Positions 13,427-22,178 of a stretch of DNA of 34,925 nt are shown piece after piece. The stretch is taken from the NCBI GenBank assembly GCA_902800185.1, contig CADCDK010000022.1, positions 1 through 34,925 of the forward strand, written 5' to 3'. The DNA comes from an uncultured Prevotellaceae bacterium (GTDB lineage: Bacteria > Bacteroidota > Bacteroidia > Bacteroidales > Bacteroidaceae). Made by a program: the position numbers and the translations under genes. The notes below the pieces were generated by a model. That model was not told where the DNA came from and did no database searches. It saw only the letters and a list, made by a program, of their open reading frames with translations. The number at the start of each line of letters is the position of its first letter. The first letter of the stretch is position 1.

Positions 13427-15004
13427 ATGAATATGCAAAACTCAACGAAAAAGAATATGCACTATATGGTTAAAAACTTTATTTTAACTATCTTTTTCTG
13501 TTGTGCGTTCACAGACGTCCATTCACAGCAGGTGACGGTCAGCAACAACCTCTTATACGATGCCTGGCTTACCCCCAATATGCGGGTTGGCTACCGACTG
13601 GCACCCCATTGGTCAGTAGGCATGACGGCAGGCTACCGCCCCTGGCCGACAGACGACAATGCGACCCGCAAGCTTCGTCATTTATTGCTGTCGCCCTCTT
13701 TCCGTTACTGGAGAGACTCTGTCAACGTGCATCATTTCTACGGAGCCAACATCATATACAGCCACTATAACGTGGGAGGCGTCAAATTCCCCTTGGGTCT
13801 GTACAAGTCCGTCAGGAATGAGCGCAGGCAAGGCGACCTCGTGGCTCTCGGTGTCTTCTACGGTTATTCGTGGCCGTTGGGAAGATTCTTCAACTTCGAG
13901 GCCATGATTGGTGCTGCTTTAGGATACACCTGGTATGACCGTTATGAATGCGCACACTGCGGTCAGTTCCTCGGTCGTACCAAGAAACTGTTCGCCATGC
14001 CGCAGGCAGCACTCAATATTGTGTTCAACATCCCGGGACGTCCGGCCAAGATGCTGCCTGTCCAAGAACCCGTTGTGCTTCCTGTTATTGAGGAGCCTCA
14101 GCCCGAACCTTTCGAGCCTGTTGTGCGTGCCGTTCCAGACTTCACGGGACGTGCAGGACAGCTGCAGAAAGAGAATCCTGTGCTGGCACACGTGTCGCAG
14201 TACAAGCCCTACGACCGCACGCGCATCCTGCGTCGTGACAAGAATGCCCTCTACGTCCACTTCCCCTTGGCCAAGTCGGAGCTGCGCACGGATTTCCGCG
14301 AGAACAAAAACGTGCTGGAGCGCATTGTTGATATCACCCGCCAGATCATGGCCGACACCACCAGCAGCGTGAAGGTCATTCAGATTATCGGTCTCGCCTC
14401 TATCGAAGGCCCCATTGCCGGCAACGAGAAGTTAGGCATCAACCGTGCCCTCGCCCTGCAGCACTATGTACAGGATCAGTTGCAGATTCCCGACTCCCTC
14501 TTCGACACTGTCGGTGGCGGTGAGGCATGGGCAGAGTTCCGCGACCAGCTCGAAGAGCGCATCACGATGGAGCCGCAGCATAGCGAGGAACTGCAGCAAG
14601 CCCTCAACATCATCGATGGCGAGAGCGATGCCAATGTCCGTGAACAGAAGTTGCGCCGCATGAATGGAGGCCGCACCTGGAAATACATCAAGGAACAGAT
14701 TCTCAGCGACCAGCGTAACTCAGGATACGTCCGTATCTACTACGACTACGTGCCCGACAAGGCCGCCAAGGTTATCAACGAGGCCAGCGAACTGCTCACC
14801 ACCGATTGCAGCGACTGCCATCACGAGGCCTTGCGCCTGTTGCTGACGGTACGCCACGATGAACGCGCGCTGAACGCATTGGGTGTCGCTTACTGGCTTT
14901 GCGGACAGCCTGACGAAGCGCTTGACTGCTTCCGCCGTTCAGCTGCCAACGGCAATGTGGATGCACAGGAGAACCTGAGACAATTGGAAAAGAACCATCA
15001 GTAA
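13427..15004 (+). CDS. DUF3575-type outer-membrane protein with OmpA-like domain and C-terminal TPR/Sel1-like repeat
   Basis: The protein has up to 525 residues. Four in-frame ATGs (13427, 13433, 13457, 13466) precede the signal peptide MVKNFILTIFFCCAFTDVHSQ. Residues about 35-205 resemble a DUF3575 beta-barrel-like domain: VSNNLLYDAWLTPNMRVGYRL, WSVGMTAGYRPWP, and repeats of YG/FG strands. After a Pro/Glu linker, residues about 270-400 resemble an OmpA-like domain (VHFPLAKSELRTDF, IIGLASIEGP, LGINRALALQHYVQ). The last 60 residues look like a TPR/Sel1 repeat (ALNALGVAYWLCGQPDEALDCFRR). DUF3575 proteins often head Bacteroidales fimbrial clusters. A role as an envelope-anchored assembly or base component is inference. 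It is the first gene of the operon, 43 bp before the major fimbrillin. Confidence 0.82.
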   Translation: MNMQNSTKKNMHYMVKNFILTIFFCCAFTDVHSQQVTVSNNLLYDAWLTPNMRVGYRLAPHWSVGMTAGYRPWPTDDNATRKLRHLLLSPSFRYWRDSVNVHHFYGANIIYSHYNVGGVKFPLGLYKSVRNERRQGDLVALGVFYGYSWPLGRFFNFEAMIGAALGYTWYDRYECAHCGQFLGRTKKLFAMPQAALNIVFNIPGRPAKMLPVQEPVVLPVIEEPQPEPFEPVVRAVPDFTGRAGQLQKENPVLAHVSQYKPYDRTRILRRDKNALYVHFPLAKSELRTDFRENKNVLERIVDITRQIMADTTSSVKVIQIIGLASIEGPIAGNEKLGINRALALQHYVQDQLQIPDSLFDTVGGGEAWAEFRDQLEERITMEPQHSEELQQALNIIDGESDANVREQKLRRMNGGRTWKYIKEQILSDQRNSGYVRIYYDYVPDKAAKVINEASELLTTDCSDCHHEALRLLLTVRHDERALNALGVAYWLCGQPDEALDCFRRSAANGNVDAQENLRQLEKNHQ

Positions 15005-15047
15005 TAAGAACATCATATTTATTTTAACATTTTAATTTTTTAAAACA

Positions 15048-17159
15048 ATGAAGAAAAAGTATTTGAATTTTGCCATGATGAGTGTGATAGCACTTGCTGG
15101 CACGTTGGGTTTCACCGCTTGCTCGACAGACAGTGATGACGCTGCAGCAGTGGAGAACAATCCCACCTATGATGCAGCCACTGGACTTGTAAAGTCACAG
15201 TTCGTGCTGAACATTGCAAGTAATGCTCAGACTCGTTCTGCAGGTACCACCGTACAGGCTGGCGGTGAGGGCTTCCGCGGTATTGACAACACTTTGCTAT
15301 TTGCCTTCCAGACAAATGGGAAACGCTTTGTTGACGGAACTTTCGCAGATGCGGATGCTGCCAACCGCTATGACTTGGGAATGGTGGCTGCCGCTGGTTC
15401 GCTCGACAATGACGGTAGCAACTCTCACCGTATTCTGGAGCTCGCTATGCCTACTGGTACAGATGCCATGTTGTTCTACGGCAAGGCCATTAAGGGCAGT
15501 GCTACTCCTGACTATAATGAAATAGGTAAGGTAAGCTACAACATCTCGGGCAAGAAAGCAACAGCTTTCAGCTTCGCTCTTAATTCTCGTGTAGGTAATG
15601 CCAACAGGTTTAAATATACAGCCGAGCTTCTGGCAGCTATTATGACAAAAATTGTCAATGCTGAAGGAACCTATACGGTCAATATGACAACCTACCCAGA
15701 TTGGACAGGTGCAGCCTCTTTGAGTTCTACATGGAAAGACTTGAACCCGACAACTCAGGATCGTGCCCTTACCCCTCTGGAGGAGATTCTCCACAAAGCT
15801 TTCACGACCCTTACATCTTATGGTACCAACGAACTGCGTGGTGGTTCTTCAAGGGCTATTCTTACTACTGTAAGAGACTTATATGCTGTTACTACGAAAG
15901 TAGTTGCTGCCACAGCAACCTCTCCTTATGAGGAGTTGGCACGACATATCGCAACGGCCATCAACACACAGATAACCACTTATTTTACGACTGTTCCTGC
16001 CGCCCCAATTAATGGTTTTAAGGGTGTCGATGGTATCAAAACATCTATGGGTGGAAGTTGGAATGCCAATTGGGATGCAGTTACAGACGAAGAACTTGCT
16101 GATTTCCCTGTCGTCAACTTTACCTTGCCCGAGGGTGCTGCACAACTCGATTATACTGCTGCATCAAACACATTTACCCACAAGACTCCGGGTACCAGCC
16201 TGCTCAACAAGGCAGATCAAACTGACCCCGCAGCTTATCAGTTCCCCGCAGAGTTGATGTATTACTGCAACAGCAGTGTGCGTACCTCTAACAAGGAGAA
16301 GTCTTCCTCTGCTGGTTATCCTAACGGTGTTGCAAATTGGGATGATAATTCAAAATGGGACTCTGATTGGAATGGAACAGAGGTTATGTCTTCTACTCGT
16401 GCAACAGCCATGACACAGAATGTGAACTATGGTGTGGCTATGCTGAAGACTACTGTAAGCATCAAGGAAGGCTTATCTGAACTTGAGGACAACAGGAAAG
16501 CACTAAACCCTGGTGAGGAAAACCAAACATTCTCCCCTGCAAATATTGACTTCACATGGACAGGTGTTATCGTTGGAGGTCAGCCTGCAACCGTTGACTG
16601 GCAGTTCTTGCCTCCCACATCCTCTACCTACGACAAGCTGGTTTATGACAACCGCGTGACAGGTCTTGCTGCAGGAACTGCTGTTCCTTCTACTGCCGGA
16701 TCTGCATCAGCTGCTAACTATACGATCCTGTTTGACAACTATATCAGCTCTGCTACACAGAACAAAGTACGCGTAGCCCTTCAGTTCGTCAACAACGGTG
16801 ATGACTTCTGGGGACGTGACAATCTGATTCGCAAAGGCCAGACATTCTACCTCGTTGCAGAACTCGATCCTACAGGTAAGGAAATTGATGCTGACAAGTG
16901 GGATACATACTATCAGGTTCCACCCCTTAACGCAAGTGGTGTTTCAACCAAGACCACACGTGTCTTTGTTCAGGACTACATGACTACTGCAAACTTCAAG
17001 CTTGTTAACGGAAGCGGCGTTGGTGATACGAAGACCTTGCAGAACGCCTATGTCACGATACCTGACCTGCGTTCAAGCCAGTTGTCATTCGGCCTGTCTG
17101 TTGACCTCGATTGGAGACCAGGTCTTGTGTTCGATAATGTAGAACTTGGCGGTAACTAA
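15048..17159 (+). CDS. Mfa1-type fimbrillin, probable major fimbrial subunit (lipoprotein precursor)
   Basis: The protein has 703 residues, larger than the roughly 560 of P. gingivalis Mfa1. The signal peptide ends in the lipobox GFTACST with C25. A Thr-Arg pair (residues 62-63, QTRSAG) lies at the end of the first predicted strand, where Arg-specific proteolysis would free the subunit for donor-strand polymerisation. Body motifs shared with the paralogue at 18200 include FRGIDNTLLFAF, INAEGTYTVN-like, FPAELMYYCNSSVRTS, NYGVAMLKTTV, FTWTGVIVGGQ, TFYLVAELDP and RVFVQDYMTTANFKL. The AT-rich leader (15005-15047) and GCT/GGT-rich codons fit high expression. It is probably the shaft pilin. The assignment rests on the lipobox, motif pattern and neighbours. 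Confidence 0.85.
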   Translation: MKKKYLNFAMMSVIALAGTLGFTACSTDSDDAAAVENNPTYDAATGLVKSQFVLNIASNAQTRSAGTTVQAGGEGFRGIDNTLLFAFQTNGKRFVDGTFADADAANRYDLGMVAAAGSLDNDGSNSHRILELAMPTGTDAMLFYGKAIKGSATPDYNEIGKVSYNISGKKATAFSFALNSRVGNANRFKYTAELLAAIMTKIVNAEGTYTVNMTTYPDWTGAASLSSTWKDLNPTTQDRALTPLEEILHKAFTTLTSYGTNELRGGSSRAILTTVRDLYAVTTKVVAATATSPYEELARHIATAINTQITTYFTTVPAAPINGFKGVDGIKTSMGGSWNANWDAVTDEELADFPVVNFTLPEGAAQLDYTAASNTFTHKTPGTSLLNKADQTDPAAYQFPAELMYYCNSSVRTSNKEKSSSAGYPNGVANWDDNSKWDSDWNGTEVMSSTRATAMTQNVNYGVAMLKTTVSIKEGLSELEDNRKALNPGEENQTFSPANIDFTWTGVIVGGQPATVDWQFLPPTSSTYDKLVYDNRVTGLAAGTAVPSTAGSASAANYTILFDNYISSATQNKVRVALQFVNNGDDFWGRDNLIRKGQTFYLVAELDPTGKEIDADKWDTYYQVPPLNASGVSTKTTRVFVQDYMTTANFKLVNGSGVGDTKTLQNAYVTIPDLRSSQLSFGLSVDLDWRPGLVFDNVELGGN

Positions 17160-17172
17160 TCCATAACCTTTT

Positions 17173-18216
17173 ATGGTGAGGCAAAGAAGATACTTTTTCA
17201 TCAAAGTGGGAATCCTGCTGTCAGCCCTCTGGCTGACGGCAGGATGCTCCACGCTTGATGATGATCGGTCGGACTGCGGTAACACCTTCGAGCTGAACTA
17301 TCAGCTGCGACTGGTGACGAATATGACCACCGAGCTGGAAACCCATTTGACCACGATAACGGAAGTTGACGTGGCCAATGCACTGAGCATGCATCTGAAA
17401 GATATCTTCACTGACTTTGCCCACGATGTAGATCTGTCGTTCTACGACACCGAAGGAGCGCTGGACCGCCTGCAACATGAACAGCATATCATGAATGCCA
17501 ACCAGTCAAGCTATACCCTGACGCTGCCCATGCGCAAATACATGCACTTGGCCATCGCCAACATTGCAAAGAATGACGTGGTAAGCTTGACGGGGGACGA
17601 CCATAGTCCTTCTTCGAAACTTCAACAGGCGGATGGCCAACTGAAAGACGGTATGGAGGTCCTGCCCTCTCACACCACAGGACTCTTCACCGCCCGTCAG
17701 CCCATGGAGGTGCTGTCGGGTGTTGACCAGACGTTCAACGTACGTCTGTATATGGCCAACTGTTCTGCGACCCTGGTGCTTGACACCAAGGGACATGCCT
17801 ATAACGACATCAAAGTCTATACAACGGGCTTTGCCAATGCCTTCAGTATTCGCGACAGCAGTTATGTCTTTACAGATTCCTCACCACTCGTCATCGCTGA
17901 TCCAGTAGCGACAGACAACAGCTTGCTCTGCTTCTGTTCCGTGAACTTCCCTTCACGGGATGAGATTCCGGCATCGGCAAGGAGACGGGCGGAGAAAAAA
18001 GCTCCACTCTGGCAGTTCAAGGTCTATCTGACCAAGCCAGACGGCAGCATTACAGAGACCATTTTGAATATTGATGAACCGCTGAAAGCGGGAGATTTGA
18101 AAATCATAAAGGGTGAACTCGACGACGATGGCGCGGTGAGGCCCTATAACAGCACTGTGGGTGTCAGCGTTACGCTGGACTGGAATCATGGTGGTGAATA
18201 TGATACGCCCTTATAA
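17173..18216 (+). CDS. FimB/Mfa2-type fimbrial anchor lipoprotein
   Basis: The protein has 347 residues. The signal peptide ends LWLTAGCSTLDDDRSDCGN, with the lipobox cysteine at 25 followed by the acidic DxxDC segment typical of FimB/Mfa2-family proteins. Strands such as FELNYQLRLVTNM and SSYTLTLPMRKYMHLAIANI fit the two-domain fimbrial anchor fold. Unlike the four pilin-like neighbours, it has no Thr-Arg dipeptide after the first strand, as expected for a subunit that stays lipid-anchored and limits fimbrial length. It lies 13 bp after the fimbrillin gene, and its end overlaps the next gene by 17 bp. Confidence 0.82.
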   Translation: MVRQRRYFFIKVGILLSALWLTAGCSTLDDDRSDCGNTFELNYQLRLVTNMTTELETHLTTITEVDVANALSMHLKDIFTDFAHDVDLSFYDTEGALDRLQHEQHIMNANQSSYTLTLPMRKYMHLAIANIAKNDVVSLTGDDHSPSSKLQQADGQLKDGMEVLPSHTTGLFTARQPMEVLSGVDQTFNVRLYMANCSATLVLDTKGHAYNDIKVYTTGFANAFSIRDSSYVFTDSSPLVIADPVATDNSLLCFCSVNFPSRDEIPASARRRAEKKAPLWQFKVYLTKPDGSITETILNIDEPLKAGDLKIIKGELDDDGAVRPYNSTVGVSVTLDWNHGGEYDTPL

Positions 18217-19906
18217 TATAATAAAAAAGTACGCGCGCGTAGGTTTCATCCTCGTTACCCTTTTGGTGACAGGATGTGAAACAGGACACGAGCTATCACA
18301 GGAATCGGAGACAGACGATGTTGTGATAGCCGATGTCGCGTTTACCGTATCCAAGGAAGTTTGCCCTGCGACACGTGTGAGCGCAGCCGTGGTGCAGGAA
18401 GAGGGACAGGACTATCGGGGCATCGAAATGCGGAGGATTGTTCCCTTTGCCATTGCCTCTGCCCCCTTGGTGACGGCCAGCGACATGCCGAAAGCCTTTC
18501 AGGTGTATGGCATCGGAGAGAAGCCCGTCGCCTCCAGAGCGTACTATTATTACGACAACTGCTCGCTGATGTCAGGCGTCAACGCCTTCCTATGCTATGG
18601 CCGGGCACCACAAGCTTCCATCGACAAGCATGTCAACGGATCACTGGTGGAATCATTCCCTGTTGACATGGCACCAAAAAAAATCCGATTCTCCTTGGAG
18701 TCGATAACTAACAACGTTCATTCCACAGCCACTGCATTGGCCAACTATATGACGACCATCGCCAATGCTGAAGGATGGAAAGAAACCACTCATGCCACAC
18801 TGGGCGTGATGTACCTGAACTTCCTCAACAAGATTGAAGTGGATGGTGGCGGCGAGCCATTGCCAGGATCTGCCAGCAATATCAGAGCCTATACACAGAA
18901 CTTGAAATCTTCTTTGAACAACCTATCGCTGTCAGATCCAGCGGACGTAGCCATCCGCACAGCGATTATTACAGCCATAGACAACTATGACAACAACTGG
19001 AACGGATTCCCCGCTTCCATTGGTTTGCCTGATGGTGCCGCTGTCATCCGTTGGACGGGAACAGCCTTTGAGCCACAGTTGAACACCACCACACTGGCAG
19101 ACGTCAACGGCATAGACCGCTATGCCTATCCCCCCGAACTTTATTACTACGGCAACAGCCGTATCAAGACTTCATCCATCGACAAACGAAAAGAAAAATA
19201 TACCGACCGCGAATGGAGTGCCATCTTGGCAGACTATGAATATGCCGATGGTGTGGTCAGTACCAACACCACGTCGGTGGCCATCAAAGACCCGCTGCAA
19301 TATGGTGTGGCCCATGTGCAGATCATACTCAAGAAAACAAGTAGTTCAAGCCTGAGCGATGCAGGTGGAACAGACATTCCCGTAGGAGATGCCAACTTCC
19401 CCCTAACGGGCGTCATCATAGGCGGACAGCTGCCTGTGGGCTTCGACTTTACGCCCACTACAGCCTACCCTACCTATTCGGAGGCAGACATGAAGTTCAT
19501 CTATGATAACCAGCTGCCCACGCTCCATCTGAGCTCACTGACTGACGCTACCCAGCACATCAACACATTGGTGCTGCAAACCTATGACAAGAAGAAAGTG
19601 CCTGTAGCCATAGAACTCACGAACAATAGTGGCGTGGATTTCAAAGGGCTGGGCGGCAAGATACTGAATGGAACAAAATTCTATCTCGTGGGTGAGATCG
19701 ACCCCGAGACATTCAAGGATGACTCTCGCATAGCCATCCGTGACCGTGTGTTCACACAAGACTACACGACCACATTGAATATCAAGATTACAGGTTTGGA
19801 GAAAGCCTATAACGTAGTGCCCAACCTCTTGTCACCACGCTTGGAGATGGGGGTTGAACTGACACCGAAATGGGTGGCCACCACACCTGAAGAAGTCTTA
19901 TTCTAA
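18200..19906 (+). CDS. Second Mfa1-type fimbrillin (paralogue of the upstream major subunit)
   Basis: The protein has 568 residues, close to typical Mfa1 length. The frame extends to 18161, but the ATG at 18200 starts a proper lipoprotein signal (MIRPYNIIKKYARVGFILVT, lipobox LLVTGCET, C26). A Thr-Arg pair lies at residues 58-59 (PATRVSA). It shares ordered motifs with the 15048 gene: YRGIEMRRIVPFA, IANAEGW, YPPELYYYGNSRIKTSS, LQYGVAHVQII, FPLTGVIIGGQLP, KFYLVGEIDPE and RVFTQDYTTTLNIKI. The pair therefore arose by duplication or by transfer of related pilins. It may be a minor or tip subunit, or an alternative shaft pilin. It overlaps the anchor gene by 17 bp, which suggests translational coupling. 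Confidence 0.82.
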   Translation: MIRPYNIIKKYARVGFILVTLLVTGCETGHELSQESETDDVVIADVAFTVSKEVCPATRVSAAVVQEEGQDYRGIEMRRIVPFAIASAPLVTASDMPKAFQVYGIGEKPVASRAYYYYDNCSLMSGVNAFLCYGRAPQASIDKHVNGSLVESFPVDMAPKKIRFSLESITNNVHSTATALANYMTTIANAEGWKETTHATLGVMYLNFLNKIEVDGGGEPLPGSASNIRAYTQNLKSSLNNLSLSDPADVAIRTAIITAIDNYDNNWNGFPASIGLPDGAAVIRWTGTAFEPQLNTTTLADVNGIDRYAYPPELYYYGNSRIKTSSIDKRKEKYTDREWSAILADYEYADGVVSTNTTSVAIKDPLQYGVAHVQIILKKTSSSSLSDAGGTDIPVGDANFPLTGVIIGGQLPVGFDFTPTTAYPTYSEADMKFIYDNQLPTLHLSSLTDATQHINTLVLQTYDKKKVPVAIELTNNSGVDFKGLGGKILNGTKFYLVGEIDPETFKDDSRIAIRDRVFTQDYTTTLNIKITGLEKAYNVVPNLLSPRLEMGVELTPKWVATTPEEVLF

Positions 19907-19916
19907 AGAAAAAACG

Positions 19917-21176
19917 ATGAAGCATACGTACAGACATATCACCACCTGCCATAGCAACAGGCTTCGTCCGCTCCATAGCGATTACTGGAGTTGGCTGCTG
20001 CTACCGCTGCTGTTGCTGTGCCTGACGGCTTGCTCATCGACGGATGAAGACCCAGCCACAAATACCCCTGGCGGTGAACCGGACAAGACACCTACACAAC
20101 TGTACATCTACGTACATGCTCCGCAAACGGCGGTGCCTACCCGTGCCTATACAGGCGACGTCGATCCGATCAACAACGAGGCAACGGTCTATTCCCTGCA
20201 GATATGGGTGTTTACGCACGATTCGAATCAACTGATCGCCTATTTCTCACCTACAGAGATAACGGGTCTGAACCAGCCTGGTGGCTATGAGATATTACAA
20301 CTGACCATTGACGAGGACTATGCACAGACGGAAGAGGCGAGTCGTGAGCATGTGGATGTCTATGTATTGGCCAATGTCGAGGAAGGAAACTGCCATCTGA
20401 CACTTGATCATACGACAACGCGTACAGAACTGGAGGCTGCCGTGCTGGCTCACGGCACGCAAGATGCCTTCGGACTGACAGCGCCCGTTGCGACAGTTCC
20501 CGGAAACTTGGGGCTGCCCATGAGTGGTGTCCTTCGCGACCAGCCGGTGGTAGGCTCAGCTCCTGTGCTGCGGTTAGATAACAGCGGAGAGATAGCCACC
20601 ATCTCCCTGATACGCACCGTCTCGAAACTGCGCTTTGCCTTTGCCAATCAGACGGACAACGAACCTCTCGTCATCAACAGCATCAAGTTGAACACCGAGA
20701 TGATACCTGAAGAGCAATACCTCTTCATGACAGACGAGAACCCCTACGACAGGAAAACCTGTCACATCAAGGCGGGAAGTGGCTACAACGCCACGACGCC
20801 GGAATTGTTGGCGGCACCCATTAACGATGTACCCGCCATCGACCAGCCCGTCATCTATGCCTGGGGCAACGACGAGACATTGACCCCTCAAGAATATGAA
20901 ACGATGTTGGACGATGCTGCAGCTGACGGCGACCTGACACAGCGCCTGTACTACCTGCGTGAAAGCGACAAGCTGTTGCAGGGAGAGATCAAATACCAGA
21001 TAGGTGACGGCGAGGAGCAGACAACCACTTTCCAGATGGTGGATGAGGGTGGTTTCTCACGGAACCACATCTGGACGGTCTATGCTTATCAGGCACAGGC
21101 ACGACTGCATGTCGTAGTAGTGAACATTGCTACCTGGAAGGCGGTAGAGACGAACTATGAATTCTATAACTGGTAA
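19917..21176 (+). CDS. Fimbrillin-like accessory lipoprotein
   Basis: The protein has 419 residues. The unusually long basic N-region (about 22 residues) is followed by a hydrophobic core and the lipobox LCLTACSS with C39. A Thr-Arg pair is at 75-76 (VPTRAYTG). The strands TVYSLQIWVFT, EHVDVYVLANVEEG and IRTVSKLRFAFANQT match the N-terminal domain of FimA/Mfa-type minor pilins, in which an Ile/Leu-x-V-F segment is followed by a VYVLAN strand. It lies 10 bp after the second fimbrillin and is separated from the next gene by one base. It is probably an accessory or tip-proximal subunit, similar in position to Mfa3/Mfa4 or FimC-E; the exact role is not visible. Confidence 0.75.
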   Translation: MKHTYRHITTCHSNRLRPLHSDYWSWLLLPLLLLCLTACSSTDEDPATNTPGGEPDKTPTQLYIYVHAPQTAVPTRAYTGDVDPINNEATVYSLQIWVFTHDSNQLIAYFSPTEITGLNQPGGYEILQLTIDEDYAQTEEASREHVDVYVLANVEEGNCHLTLDHTTTRTELEAAVLAHGTQDAFGLTAPVATVPGNLGLPMSGVLRDQPVVGSAPVLRLDNSGEIATISLIRTVSKLRFAFANQTDNEPLVINSIKLNTEMIPEEQYLFMTDENPYDRKTCHIKAGSGYNATTPELLAAPINDVPAIDQPVIYAWGNDETLTPQEYETMLDDAAADGDLTQRLYYLRESDKLLQGEIKYQIGDGEEQTTTFQMVDEGGFSRNHIWTVYAYQAQARLHVVVVNIATWKAVETNYEFYNW

Positions 21177-21177
21177 C

Positions 21178-22161
21178 ATGAAGCATCTACAGAACATCCT
21201 CATGATGACAGCCATCGTGCTGTTGGCAGCCTGCTCCCAAGACGTTGCGGATCAGGTGCAGGAGCCCAATGCTCCTCTCAGGCTGGCTCGTGTTACACGT
21301 GTCATGACGGGTGATCTGGAAAACAGTGATATCAGGGTATTCCTGACCAACGGAACAACGGCAACAGAAGGACTGTTCAAATATGCTGGAGCGTCATCAT
21401 GGACAACGCAATTGAAGCTGAAGTCGGGTGCGAGGACCTACCAGTTATACGGCTATATGCCTGACCATGCAGAATGGACACGCAGCATTTCCGACTGGGA
21501 TGAGAATGGTGCCGTGCTCCACATCGGCCAGATACCCCCGATAGCAGAACAAGACTTTTGTATTGTGACGGGGGTGCGCCAGGCGGCAAACGAGAGTGAC
21601 GAGACGGCTGCCGTACGCGGAGCCTTCAGCTTCGATTACGACAGTCAGCGCGAGAATTATATCAACCTGTTCCTCGATCACCTTTACAGCCATGTCATCT
21701 TCTGCATGAGGGTGAGCGAAGAATATGATGCCGTGCGCACCATCAGGATTAAACGCATGAAGCTGCAGGTGGCTGACATCAGTCACTACGATGTGGATGT
21801 CACGCTTGCCAATGGTGTCGGTATCAGCAGTGTGGCTCATGACAAAGTGGCTGGCACCGGAACACGCGAGCTGACCATCAGAGACGAAGAGATCACCCTG
21901 ACGACGTCCTCCACAACAGTATGTAGCGGCTACATCCTTCCTGCCACTACCCTGTTTGAAAAACTCTCTTTGGTGATAGAATACGATATCTACGACAAAC
22001 GAGGTAATAAGATTTCCGAGCGAACAGTCCCCAACTCCCTGGCATATCCGCTGGAGGAGCTACAACGTGGAGAGGAGCGTACACTCCAGGTCAACATCGA
22101 CCCCTCGTACCTCTACGATCTGTCGCAAGAAGACCCACCCTTTGTGGTTATTAGAGATTAA
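21178..22161 (+). CDS. Fimbrillin-family lipoprotein (Mfa-like minor subunit)
   Basis: The protein has 327 residues. The ATG at 21178 begins a compact lipoprotein signal with lipobox LLAACSQD (C19); the frame also runs up to 21157 inside the previous gene. A Thr-Arg pair follows at 40-41 (ARVTRVMTGDL). The N-terminal pattern (SDIRVFLTNG, TYQLYGYMPD) resembles the fimbrillin-like (Mfa_like_1) family. The body contains FFD/LYSHVIFCMRVSEEYD and IKRMKLQVAD strands seen in pilin N-domains. The gene starts one base after the previous stop and is followed 17 bp later by the giant adhesin gene, so it may be the tip or linker subunit nearest the adhesin; that placement is inference. Confidence 0.7.
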   Translation: MKHLQNILMMTAIVLLAACSQDVADQVQEPNAPLRLARVTRVMTGDLENSDIRVFLTNGTTATEGLFKYAGASSWTTQLKLKSGARTYQLYGYMPDHAEWTRSISDWDENGAVLHIGQIPPIAEQDFCIVTGVRQAANESDETAAVRGAFSFDYDSQRENYINLFLDHLYSHVIFCMRVSEEYDAVRTIRIKRMKLQVADISHYDVDVTLANGVGISSVAHDKVAGTGTRELTIRDEEITLTTSSTTVCSGYILPATTLFEKLSLVIEYDIYDKRGNKISERTVPNSLAYPLEELQRGEERTLQVNIDPSYLYDLSQEDPPFVVIRD

Positions 22162-22178
22162 TGATAAAGAATTGAACA

